DNA from: Bacillota bacterium
GTDB taxonomy: Bacteria > Bacillota > Clostridia > Peptostreptococcales > Anaerovoracaceae
Reading direction: 5' to 3'
NCBI GenBank assembly: GCA_029101005.1
Contig: JAQXQE010000017.1
Span: forward strand, 16,803 to 80,802
Length of the DNA: 64,000 bases
Below are positions 1-7,093 of the stretch, in pieces. The position numbers and the translations under genes are program-made. The notes under the pieces were generated by a model. The model saw only the letters and a list, made by a program, of their open reading frames with translations, had not been told where the DNA came from and made no database searches. How positions within the stretch are numbered: position 1 is the stretch's first letter; each line of letters starts with the position of its first letter.

Positions 1-195
1 AAGAACAAGATGAAGTCCCATAGAGGAGCTATGAAGCGTATGAAGCTCACAGGCTCAGGCAAGATCAAGAGAAACAAGGCATACAAGAGCCACATTCTTA
101 CAAAGAAGACTGCAAAGAGAAAGAGAGGCCTCAGAAAGGCTACAACACTCACAAGTGCAGATCTGAAGCGTATGCTGAGATCAATGGCTAAGTAA
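1..195 (+). CDS. rpmI: 50S ribosomal protein L35 (5' end cut by window edge)
   Basis: Small basic protein of the large ribosomal subunit. The Lys/Arg-rich sequence with the [20 protein letters not shown] stretch is the L35 signature. The ORF track starts at the ATG at 10, but the three upstream codons are open in frame (K-N-K) and L35 proteins usually begin MPK-x-K. The true start therefore probably lies just before base 1 and the gene is 5'-truncated by the window. It is followed 16 bases later by rplT, the standard infC-rpmI-rplT order; infC would lie outside the window. Confidence 0.93.
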   Translation, partial: KNKMKSHRGAMKRMKLTGSGKIKRNKAYKSHILTKKTAKRKRGLRKATTLTSADLKRMLRSMAK

Positions 196-211
196 TTAGG
201 AGGTAAGAAGA

Positions 212-568
212 ATGGCAAGAGTAAAGAAGGGCGTTAACGCTCATAAGAGACATAAGAAGGTCCTGAAGCAGGCTAAGGGATTCTACGGAAGAAAGAAGAA
301 CACTTTCAGAGCAGCTAACACAGCTGTAATGAGAAGCCTGAGATCAGCTTACGTTGGTCGTAAGAACAAGAAGAGAGAGTACAGAAGACTCTGGATCGCA
401 AGAATTTCAGCTGGCGCTAGAGCTAACGGAATCAGCTACTCAAGACTCATGGACGGTCTTAAGAAGTCAGGAATCGAGATCAACAGAAAGATGCTCTCAG
501 AGATGGCTATCTACGATGCACCTGCATTCGCAGAGCTTTGCGAGACAGCTAAGAAGGCTGTAATGTAA
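212..568 (+). CDS. rplT: 50S ribosomal protein L20
   Basis: Primary 23S rRNA-binding protein needed for early 50S assembly. At 118 aa it has the normal length. It opens with [19 protein letters not shown], has the basic N-terminal arm and the globular C-terminal half ending in a helix rich in Ala and Lys. A strong AGGAGGT ribosome-binding site lies about 8 bases before the ATG. It is co-transcribed with rpmI. In many Firmicutes this operon is autoregulated by L20 through a leader upstream of infC, which is outside this window. Confidence 0.98.
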   Translation: MARVKKGVNAHKRHKKVLKQAKGFYGRKKNTFRAANTAVMRSLRSAYVGRKNKKREYRRLWIARISAGARANGISYSRLMDGLKKSGIEINRKMLSEMAIYDAPAFAELCETAKKAVM

Positions 569-577
569 TTTAAATAG

Positions 578-733
578 ATGGATTACTTTCTCAGTCATAT
601 CGGCACACTTTTCTTCGCAGCTTGCCTCGTAGCAGGAGTTGCGGTCTTCTGGCAGTATCTTCTCGAGACTAACGCTAGACTCAAGAGAGAAAGAGCTGCG
701 GCTAAGAAGAAGGAAGCCGAGAAGAATCAGTAA
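578..733 (+). CDS. Small single-pass membrane protein (51 aa), unknown function
   Basis: Short ORF absent from the supplied track. It starts 9 bases after the rplT stop and ends a few bases before a strong terminator, so it would be the last gene of the L35-L20 operon. The predicted 51-residue product has a hydrophobic segment at about residues 4-29 (LFFAACLVAGVAVFW) followed by a highly charged Lys/Arg/Glu/Ala C-terminal tail, like a membrane anchor with a cytoplasmic helix. No good Shine-Dalgarno is visible, so translation may rely on coupling to rplT. I do not recognise a family. The coherent membrane segment, charged tail and exact fit between rplT and the terminator argue for a real gene. 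Confidence 0.6.
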   Translation: MDYFLSHIGTLFFAACLVAGVAVFWQYLLETNARLKRERAAAKKKEAEKNQ

Positions 734-738
734 AAAAT

Positions 739-806
739 AACCTCACCCGAAGGTGAACTTGTCTACTTTATGTTGACAAGTTCACCGAAGGATGAGGTTT
801 TCTTTT
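739..806 (+). terminator. Strong intrinsic terminator of the rpmI-rplT operon
   Basis: Long interrupted inverted repeat: AACCTCA pairs with TGAGGTT at the base, and GGTGAACTTGTC pairs with GACAAGTTCACC inside, followed by TTTTCTTTTT. The A-run before the stem could also let it act on the other strand. Confidence 0.9.
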
Positions 807-903
807 TGCGCTTATTTGTCAGTTACAAGTAAGGTGATTCTTATCCATCAAGCGATATCGAGATAGTAGTACCAAGAGCGAAATAGAGTGCTTATGACAA
901 ACG

Positions 904-928
904 AAAGCCTGCCTCACGGCAGGCTTTT
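904..928 (+). terminator. Second hairpin terminator
   Basis: AAAGCCTGCC / TCAC / GGCAGGCTTTT is a perfect 10-bp stem with a tetraloop and short T-run. It lies about 100 bases after the first terminator and before the promoter of the next operon. Between the two hairpins (about 807-903) I see no gene or other signal. Confidence 0.75.
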
Positions 929-946
929 AACGTGTGGCAGATTGGT

Positions 947-975
947 TTGCTAAACACTATATACTGTGGTAAAAT
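947..975 (+). promoter_or_regulatory. Sigma-A-type promoter for the foldase-nrdR-cmk operon
   Basis: TTGCTA, 17-base spacer, TAAAAT, about 40 bases before the start codon at 1016, and directly after the preceding terminator. Confidence 0.75.
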
Positions 976-1015
976 CATGATGTATAACTATCTTACATAC
1001 AAGTAAGGAGAAATA

Positions 1016-2110
1016 ATGAAAGATAAGAAGAGAATTCTGCTAGTAGGCGGAGTTGTTCTGGCTGTTGCACTCGTAGTTGCAGGATTTGCGGTGACTAAGA
1101 ACTCAATCAAGTTGCCGGATGAGTACGACTATGATGATCTGTCAGAATATATCACTCTCGGAGATTACTCGAATCTTGAATACGAGAGTGGAAGTACAGA
1201 GCCTACACAGTCTGAGGTTATGGAGTTTATATACTCTGAGATGGATCAGGCGGCAGAGACTAAGTATGTATATGAAGGCACCGTAGGGAAGGATAGCATT
1301 GCTGTAATTGACTACGATGGCCGTTATAGGGGAACTCAGATTGATGGAGCTTTCGCCGAGGGAGTTGAGATTGATATGGCTGCCGGCGGATATGTAGATG
1401 GCTTCCTCGAGGGTATCATCGGCCGTAAGGTTGGAGAAACCTTCACGATGCAGGTAGTATTCCCTGAGAACTATGCGGGAGAGTACGGCGGCAAGACCAT
1501 AGATTTTACCGTGACAGTACAGAGCCTCAAGAAGACAGTAACTCCTAAGTACAACGATGAATACGTTCGCAAGAACACAGAGTACAGCAGCACCAAGGCT
1601 TATGAGAAGGCTGTAAGAAAGCAGCTTAAGGCTTCGAATGAGGCCAATGCTGAGAATTCTGCTAAGCTCGAGCTCTTCAACCAGATTATGGATAACAGCA
1701 AGGTGAAGAAGTATCCTGAGAAGGAACTGAAGTCGAGATGTGACCAGATTAAGAACACATACGCTAAGATTGCGATGGACAATGACCTTGATTTCGCTGA
1801 ATATCTAAAGAATGAGCTTGGACTTACAGAGGAGGAATTCAACAAGGAAGTCAAGGCTACTGCGAAAGACGCAGTTAAGCAGGAACTCATCCTGAGACAG
1901 ATTGCAGAACTGGAAGGCATCTCTGTCAGCAAGAAGGATTACAACGATTACCTTGATGAACTTCTCGAGAAGAATGGACATACTCGCTCTTCATATAAGA
2001 AAGAGATGGGAATTTCCATTGTAGAATATGCTGAGAGTAATAATCTCTATTCATCACTGCTGTACAACAGAGTAATGGATAAGATATACAGCAACAGTCA
2101 GGCTAGATAG
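1016..2110 (+). CDS. Membrane-anchored trigger-factor-like peptidyl-prolyl isomerase/chaperone
   Basis: A 364-residue protein starting with a basic MKDKKR stretch and a hydrophobic anchor or uncleaved signal (about residues 6-27), with no lipobox Cys. Residues about 90-175 form an FKBP-like domain (V-IDYDGRYRG, GYVDGFLEGIIGRKVGET, FPENYAGEYGGKTIDF), the PPIase module of trigger factor. The rest is a helical, Lys/Glu-rich C-terminal arm like the trigger-factor substrate-binding domain. The ribosome-binding N domain is missing and replaced by the anchor, so this is probably an extracytoplasmic foldase rather than the ribosome-bound chaperone. An AAGGAG site precedes the ATG. It heads an operon with nrdR, cmk and a membrane protein. 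Function is inferred from domain resemblance only. Confidence 0.8.
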   Translation: MKDKKRILLVGGVVLAVALVVAGFAVTKNSIKLPDEYDYDDLSEYITLGDYSNLEYESGSTEPTQSEVMEFIYSEMDQAAETKYVYEGTVGKDSIAVIDYDGRYRGTQIDGAFAEGVEIDMAAGGYVDGFLEGIIGRKVGETFTMQVVFPENYAGEYGGKTIDFTVTVQSLKKTVTPKYNDEYVRKNTEYSSTKAYEKAVRKQLKASNEANAENSAKLELFNQIMDNSKVKKYPEKELKSRCDQIKNTYAKIAMDNDLDFAEYLKNELGLTEEEFNKEVKATAKDAVKQELILRQIAELEGISVSKKDYNDYLDELLEKNGHTRSSYKKEMGISIVEYAESNNLYSSLLYNRVMDKIYSNSQAR

Positions 2111-2146
2111 TATATATTTGAGCAACTTGAAAGTGGAGGATGACTT

Positions 2147-2605
2147 ATGAAGTGCCCATATTGCAACAACGATGACACCAAAGTAGTAGATTCAAGACCA
2201 GTTGAGGATGGACTTGCAACCAGAAGAAGAAGAGAGTGCGAGAAGTGCCACAAGCGCTTTACAACTTTCGAGAAGATTGAGAACTCTCTGCTGGTAGTAG
2301 TTAAGAAGGACGGCAAGAGAGAGAGCTTTGACAAGAACAAGATTGTCAATGGTATCATGAAGGCCTGCCAGAAGACTAAGGTTACTTATGATGATGTTCT
2401 CGCAATTGCAGATAATATCGAGAGAGGTCTCAAGAATACGCTTGAGAAGGAGATCAAGAGTGATATGATAGGCGGCCTTATTATGGATGAACTCAAGAAG
2501 CTTGATAAGGTTGCTTATGTAAGATTCGCTTCTGTATATCAGAACTTCCAGGACATCAACACATTCCTCGAGGAGATCAGCAAGTTACAGGGCGAGAACA
2601 AATAA
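2147..2605 (+). CDS. nrdR: Transcriptional repressor NrdR
   Basis: Zinc-ribbon/ATP-cone repressor of ribonucleotide reductase genes. The N-terminal ribbon is CPYC at residues 3-6 with a second CEKC pair at about 31-34, followed by HKRFTTFE. The ATP-cone covers about residues 49-139 (VKKDGKRESFDKNKI...). At 152 aa it is the usual length. It senses ATP/dATP and binds NrdR boxes near nrd operons; none is visible here. A GGAGG site precedes the start. No ribonucleotide reductase gene is in the window, so it acts in trans. Confidence 0.97.
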   Translation: MKCPYCNNDDTKVVDSRPVEDGLATRRRRECEKCHKRFTTFEKIENSLLVVVKKDGKRESFDKNKIVNGIMKACQKTKVTYDDVLAIADNIERGLKNTLEKEIKSDMIGGLIMDELKKLDKVAYVRFASVYQNFQDINTFLEEISKLQGENK

Positions 2606-2622
2606 ACGCGTTAGGAGAGAAT

Positions 2623-3279
2623 ATGTTCAGAATTGCTATTGACGGTCCGGGCGGAGCAGGCAAGAGCACAATTGCCAAGCTTGTTGCCGACAGATACGGA
2701 CTTGATTATGTGGATACAGGCGCAATGTACAGAGCGATTGCGCTGAAGACAGTAAGAGCTGGCATCGATCAGAGCGATGTAGCGGCTATCGAGAAGATGC
2801 TAGAGACAACTGATATTGATTTCAACGGCACAAGTATTCTTCTTGATGGTGAGGATGTAAGCACACTCATCAGAACACAGGAAGTATCGATGGCTGCATC
2901 AAACGTATCAAAGATTGGATGCGTCAGAGAAGTTGTGAGCAATCTCAGCAGAAGTATGGCTGAGAGCAAGGATCTCGTTATGGACGGAAGAGATATCGGC
3001 ACTAATGTCATCAAGGATGCCGAACTCAAAATCTTCCTTACAGCAAGTGCTGAGGTGAGAGCTAAGAGAAGATATGATCAGCTTATCGAGGCTGGCAAGG
3101 AAGCAGATTATGACACAATCCTCAGAGAGATTGAGGAGAGAGATTATCAGGATACACACAGAGAACTCAATCCGCTCGCGCAGGCTGAGGATGCTGTATA
3201 TCTTGACACATCAGATATGAACATCGACGAGGTTGTCGCTGCCATCTCTGAAATGATTGATTCAAAGGAGCGTAACTAA
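2623..3279 (+). CDS. cmk: Cytidylate kinase
   Basis: Phosphorylates CMP and dCMP with ATP to give the diphosphates. The P-loop is at residues about 6-17 (DGPGGAGKSTIA), followed by YVDTGAMYRAIALK and the MDGRDIGTNV segment that binds the nucleotide base and phosphate; R-KRRYDQL is in the lid. At 218 aa it has family length. The stop overlaps the next ATG (TAATG), indicating coupling to the downstream membrane protein. A second, more divergent cytidylate-kinase-like gene lies at 32976. Confidence 0.97.
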   Translation: MFRIAIDGPGGAGKSTIAKLVADRYGLDYVDTGAMYRAIALKTVRAGIDQSDVAAIEKMLETTDIDFNGTSILLDGEDVSTLIRTQEVSMAASNVSKIGCVREVVSNLSRSMAESKDLVMDGRDIGTNVIKDAELKIFLTASAEVRAKRRYDQLIEAGKEADYDTILREIEERDYQDTHRELNPLAQAEDAVYLDTSDMNIDEVVAAISEMIDSKERN

Positions 3280-3830
3280 TGATTAAGAAAGGTCTCGAAG
3301 ATCTCGCTAAGCTGAGAACCTATATCTATATTCTTTTTGGTCTGCTTGTTGTGAATATCTTCCATCCAGGAATTGCTAATCTTATTCACTTCACAAGATC
3401 GAGAATGCTCTATTCTCTGACTATGATTATCGTATCGGTCGCAATCATCTGCACAATCTATATCATCAAGTTTGCATCGCAGGTGAGAGAGAATAAGTAT
3501 AAGAAGATTATCATCATGTATGCTGCAAAGATCAGATACTTCATCATCGGCATCATGATTCTGCTCGCAGTTCAGGTAGCAATCTGTTATTTCGATTTGC
3601 CGATTATTGCTGACAAGCTTATGGTTGTGACAGAGATGTCTCTTATTGCTTTCTCTCTTAAGTATCTGACACTTCTCCAGCGTGAGGAGTATCCAGATTA
3701 CGCAGGCTGGCAGGCAAAGCAGCAGGCAAAGGCTAAGGTAGTAGAGCCTGAAGAAGAGGAAGGTCCTAAGAGCAGAGTTGGAAGCAACAAGGCTAAGAAG
3801 GCTGCAGCCAAGAAGAGAAAAAAGAAATAG
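3279..3830 (+). CDS. Multi-pass membrane protein of unknown function
   Basis: I do not recognise this 183-residue protein. It has four hydrophobic segments at about residues 14-32, 44-64, 84-104 and 112-132, suggesting a four-helix membrane protein. The soluble C-terminal tail (about 140-183) is first acidic (EPEEEEG) and then strongly basic (KAKKAAAKKRKKK). Its ATG overlaps the cmk stop by one base, so it is translationally coupled, and it ends the operon before the terminator at 3886. Nothing in the neighbours fixes its job. Confidence 0.8.
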   Translation: MIKKGLEDLAKLRTYIYILFGLLVVNIFHPGIANLIHFTRSRMLYSLTMIIVSVAIICTIYIIKFASQVRENKYKKIIIMYAAKIRYFIIGIMILLAVQVAICYFDLPIIADKLMVVTEMSLIAFSLKYLTLLQREEYPDYAGWQAKQQAKAKVVEPEEEEGPKSRVGSNKAKKAAAKKRKKK

Positions 3831-3885
3831 GCCTGTCGCATTTATCTTAGTGTCGACAGATAATGTTTAATCACGATATTATATG

Positions 3886-3918
3886 GCCCCTGCTTTCTTG
3901 AGAGCAGGGGCTGTCTTT
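3886..3918 (+). terminator. Intrinsic terminator, overlapping the radC promoter
   Basis: GCCCCTGCT / TTCTTGAG / AGCAGGGGC forms a perfect 9-bp stem followed by TGTCTTT. The radC -35 element sits in its loop and descending arm. Confidence 0.8.
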
Positions 3919-3926
3919 GATATAAT
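3898..3926 (+). promoter_or_regulatory. Sigma-A-type promoter for radC-minD-murE-like
   Basis: TTGAGA, 17-base spacer, TATAAT. Transcription would start near 3933, exactly where the ORF track begins the radC frame. This supports the downstream ATG at 3960 as the real start. Confidence 0.75.
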
Positions 3927-3959
3927 CACCATATGCGCTCCACGAAGAAGGAGTATAAT

Positions 3960-4640
3960 ATGAGAATAGTCAATATGCCTGTCGAGGACAGACCTCAGGA
4001 GAAACTTCTCTACAGTGGTGCTGAATCTCTAAGCACACAGGAACTTCTCGCTCTTCTGATTAGAACTGGAACCAAAGAGCAATCCGCAGTGCAACTTGCA
4101 GAAGAACTGCTAGCTGTAGCCTCAAACTGTGGAGGTCTCGGTCAGATTGATGTCAAAGAGTTACTCGAGGTCGACGGCATAGGCACGAGTAAGGCGTGTT
4201 CAGTAATAGCTGCCATCGAGCTTGGTAAGAGAGTGGCTGCAAGCAGAACTGAGGCGAGAAGCATCATTCGTGATTCGACAGATGCAGCACAGCTTCTGCT
4301 GGCAGAATTCAGAGATGAGAAGCGCGAACACCTTGTTGAACTGATGCTCAACGTCAAGGGTGAGGTTGAGGCGAAACAGATCATCTCTATTGGAGAACTA
4401 TCTGCAACATCAGTTCATCCGAGGGAGGTATTTGCACCTGCGATACGAAAGAGTGCCGCAGGTATCATAGTAGCGCACAATCATCCGAGCGGTGATCCAA
4501 CACCAAGTCCGGAGGACATTCAAGCTACCGAGAGGCTTCTTGAAGCCTCCAAGATTATAGGAATCAAACTAGTTGACCATCTGGTGCTTGGCTATGATTC
4601 ATACGTTAGCCTAAGAGCAGAAGGTCATATAAGGAATTAG
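3960..4640 (+). CDS. radC: RadC/JAB-domain DNA repair-like protein
   Basis: 226-residue RadC family protein: a helix-hairpin-helix-like N-terminal part (LLEVDGIGTSKACSVIAAIELGKR) and a C-terminal JAB/MPN metalloprotease-type domain with AHNHPSGDPTPS, the conserved HxH-x-S-G-D zinc motif, and an upstream Glu (GELSATSVHPREVF). The track starts at 3933, but the promoter -10 is at 3921-3926 and a GAAGGAG site lies 6 bases before the ATG at 3960. The protein from there begins MRIVNMPVEDRPQEKLL, typical for RadC. The biochemical role of the family is unsettled. It heads an operon with a MinD-like ATPase and a Mur ligase. Confidence 0.93.
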   Translation: MRIVNMPVEDRPQEKLLYSGAESLSTQELLALLIRTGTKEQSAVQLAEELLAVASNCGGLGQIDVKELLEVDGIGTSKACSVIAAIELGKRVAASRTEARSIIRDSTDAAQLLLAEFRDEKREHLVELMLNVKGEVEAKQIISIGELSATSVHPREVFAPAIRKSAAGIIVAHNHPSGDPTPSPEDIQATERLLEASKIIGIKLVDHLVLGYDSYVSLRAEGHIRN

Positions 4641-4655
4641 AGGAAGGCGTATACA

Positions 4656-5384
4656 TTGAGCAGAGTTATTATGGTTGCTTCGGGAAAAGGTGGTACAGGC
4701 AAGTCGACGGTTTGCGTTAACCTCGGTCTTTCTCTTGCTCTGTCTGGAATCAAGGTGCTCCTGCTCGATATGAATACAGGTCTCAGAACACTCGACCTGT
4801 ACCTCGGTCTGGAGAACCGAGCACTCTTCGACATAGGAGATGTTCTTAGCGGCAACTGTGGACTTGAGAGCGCAGTTATCGAAACAGATGTTAGCAGTAA
4901 TCTCTGTCTTCTCCCAGGTACTCAGAGCTACTCCTGTGAGCACATCACAGCAGATAATATGGCAGATCTAATTGAGAAGCTAGACGATGAATATGACATA
5001 GTGCTTCTCGATTGTCCACCGGGCATTGGAGATATGATAGAGCTTTGTGCTGAGGTATCTGATGAAGCGATTATGGTAATCAATGCAGACTATGCAGCTC
5101 TAAGAGATGCAGATGCACTTGAAGACAGATTGCTTAGATGCGGAGTATGGAGGCGTAATTACATACTCAACGGACTGGCTCTCGATCTTGTCGAGAAAGG
5201 GGCAGTCGTAGATATCGAAGAAATAGATGCGAGGCTCAGATGTGCGATGCTTGGAGCGATTATGTACGACTTCAACATCAAGGCATCAACCAATCAGGGT
5301 GTACCTATCACAATCAAGAGAGACACATATATAGCACAGAATTATGACAGAATTGCAAGCAGACTGCTTGCTGAGGAGTATTAG
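4656..5384 (+). CDS. minD: MinD-like ParA-family ATPase, no MinC neighbour
   Basis: 242-residue deviant-Walker ATPase that in the MinD family positions the division site on the membrane. It shows the deviant Walker A loop GKGGTGKS (about residues 9-16), LLLDMNTGLRTLD in the switch region, and Walker B DIVLLDCPPGI. The start is TTG at 4656 with AGGAAGG 8 bases upstream. The protein stops soon after the ATPase fold (…ASRLLAEEY) and I see no amphipathic membrane-targeting helix such as those ending in basic-Phe/Leu motifs. In Bacillus and many clostridia the order is radC-mreBCD-minC-minD; here mreBCD and minC are absent. A diverged ParA-type role is possible. Confidence 0.8.
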   Translation: MSRVIMVASGKGGTGKSTVCVNLGLSLALSGIKVLLLDMNTGLRTLDLYLGLENRALFDIGDVLSGNCGLESAVIETDVSSNLCLLPGTQSYSCEHITADNMADLIEKLDDEYDIVLLDCPPGIGDMIELCAEVSDEAIMVINADYAALRDADALEDRLLRCGVWRRNYILNGLALDLVEKGAVVDIEEIDARLRCAMLGAIMYDFNIKASTNQGVPITIKRDTYIAQNYDRIASRLLAEEY

Positions 5385-6884
5385 ATGAGAAGTATTAAAG
5401 ATTACACAGAGGCTCTTAGAGCAGCTGGCATAACAGTTATCAAAGAAGCGGCAGGAAGCGAAGAGATTGCTTCCGTAACATATAACTCAAAGGCTGTAGT
5501 GCCTGGTACACTTTTCATCTGCAAGGGTGCACATTTCAAAGAGCAGTATCTTGCTGAAGCTGTATCAAAGGGGGCAGTATGCTACATCAGTGAGAAGGAA
5601 TATGCAGTTGATTGCGATAGCATTATCGTTGACGACATCAGGGCCGCAATGCCAGTAGTTGCTGAGACCTTCTATGGAAGATTATCTGAGCAGCTCAAGA
5701 TGATTGGAATCACGGGAACAAAGGGTAAGTCAACAACTACATATTTCGTAAGACAGATATTAGATGACTGGATGGAAGCTGCAGGCGGCAAGAGATCTGC
5801 TGTATGCTCAGGTATCAATAATTATGATGGTGTCATTGATGAGGAATCACACCTCACAACACCAGAGATTATGGAACTCTACTGGCATATGAGAAATGCT
5901 CTCGACAGCGGTATCAGTCACCTCACAATGGAGGTATCAAGCCAGGCTCTCAAGTATGGAAGAGTAGAGGGTATCAATTACGAGGTGGCGTGCTTCCTTA
6001 ATATCGGAACAGATCACATCAGTGCTATCGAGCACCCAGATTATGAGGATTACTTCCACTCCAAGCTCCTCATCTTCAGACAGTGTAAGAAGGCCTGCAT
6101 TAATCTCGACTGCGACGGACAGGATGAGATGCTCGAGGCTGCAAAGAATTCACCAGAGATTATCACATTCAGCCAGAAGAATGCTGATGCTAATGTATAT
6201 GCATACGATATCGTATCAAATGAGGGTAGAGTAAGCTTCAGAGCCAAGATCAAGGACATCAATGGCTATGAGGATATGGATGAGGAACTCAAACTTGCAA
6301 CTTTCGGAACTATCAATATTGAGAATGCAATCGCAGCTCTCGCTATTGCAGCAGCATGCGGCGTGCCATTTGAATATATCCGTTCAGGACTTGCTAAGGC
6401 AGTAGCACCAGGTAGAATGGAAGTATTCAGAAGTGCTGATGATAAGAAGATTGTTCTTGTCGACTACGCACACAATAAGCTGAGCTACAAAGCGCTCTTC
6501 GAGTCAATTGCTGGAGAGTTTCCAAGCAGAAAGCTTGTAATTATCTTCGGAACTCCAGGTGGCAAGGCTTTCGCACGAAGAGAAGAGCTTGGAAGTCTTG
6601 CAGGTGAGTATTGTGTTAAGTCATATATCACCGAGGAGGACTGCGGTGAAGAGGACTGCAGATCAATCTGTGAGGAGATTGCAACACATGTTGCATCTGC
6701 TGGCGGAGAATATGAGATTATTCTCGACAGAGTTGAGGCTATCAGAAAAGCAATTGCCGAGGCTGATGAGAATGTGATTGTAATTGCAGCTGGTAAGGGC
6801 AGAGAGACAAGACAGAAGAGGGGCATTGAATATATCGATACACCTTCCGATGTAGAGGTAGCTGTTGCCGCTCTTGCAGAATAA
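5385..6884 (+). CDS. MurE-like Mur ligase with atypical substrate motifs
   Basis: 499-residue ATP-dependent Mur ligase related to UDP-MurNAc-tripeptide synthetase. The ATP loop is GITGTKGKSTTTYF (about residues 110-122); SSQALKYGRV and YFHSKLLIF correspond to conserved MurE segments, the latter carrying the carbamylated Lys. Several MurE hallmarks differ. The amino-acid-selecting DNPR-type motif reads TEEDCGEED here, VDYAHTPD-like is VDYAHNKLS, NLTRDHLD-like is NIGTDHIS, and AGKGHE is AGKGRE. It may be a MurE paralogue with another substrate, or a highly diverged MurE. The ATG follows the minD stop with no gap, so the two are coupled. A terminator follows. Confidence 0.75.
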   Translation: MRSIKDYTEALRAAGITVIKEAAGSEEIASVTYNSKAVVPGTLFICKGAHFKEQYLAEAVSKGAVCYISEKEYAVDCDSIIVDDIRAAMPVVAETFYGRLSEQLKMIGITGTKGKSTTTYFVRQILDDWMEAAGGKRSAVCSGINNYDGVIDEESHLTTPEIMELYWHMRNALDSGISHLTMEVSSQALKYGRVEGINYEVACFLNIGTDHISAIEHPDYEDYFHSKLLIFRQCKKACINLDCDGQDEMLEAAKNSPEIITFSQKNADANVYAYDIVSNEGRVSFRAKIKDINGYEDMDEELKLATFGTINIENAIAALAIAAACGVPFEYIRSGLAKAVAPGRMEVFRSADDKKIVLVDYAHNKLSYKALFESIAGEFPSRKLVIIFGTPGGKAFARREELGSLAGEYCVKSYITEEDCGEEDCRSICEEIATHVASAGGEYEIILDRVEAIRKAIAEADENVIVIAAGKGRETRQKRGIEYIDTPSDVEVAVAALAE

Positions 6885-6898
6885 CGACATAGACAGAC

Positions 6899-6922
6899 AA
6901 AGCCGCCTTCGGGCGGCTTTTT
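6899..6922 (+). terminator. Intrinsic terminator after the MurE-like gene
   Basis: AAAGCCGCC / TTCG / GGCGGCTTT, a perfect 9-bp stem with a UUCG tetraloop and T-run. Confidence 0.92.
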
Positions 6923-6970
6923 GCATAGAATTAATATATAGATTGTGTAATATTTTGCTTTAAGGCTTTC

Positions 6971-6999
6971 TTGACTGGAAGAGTGCAGTATTGTATACT
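6971..6999 (+). promoter_or_regulatory. Strong sigma-A promoter for rny
   Basis: TTGACT, 17-base spacer, TATACT. It leaves a 5' leader of about 90 bases before the rny ATG, with AAGGAG 8 bases before the start. I see no clear structured element in the leader. Confidence 0.85.
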
Positions 7000-7093
7000 A
7001 TTTCTGTATGTTTATGCAAAAAAATCAGCAGGGGTATTATCGCTGGTTTATGTATTATATATACAAATTTATATAACATAAGGAGACTGTATT

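Noticed and set aside
850-960. Short ORF (ATGACAAACGAAAGC…) spanning the second hairpin at about 896-955
   Set aside because: Its middle is the perfect terminator stem and it has no ribosome-binding site; about 19 codons of chance reading.
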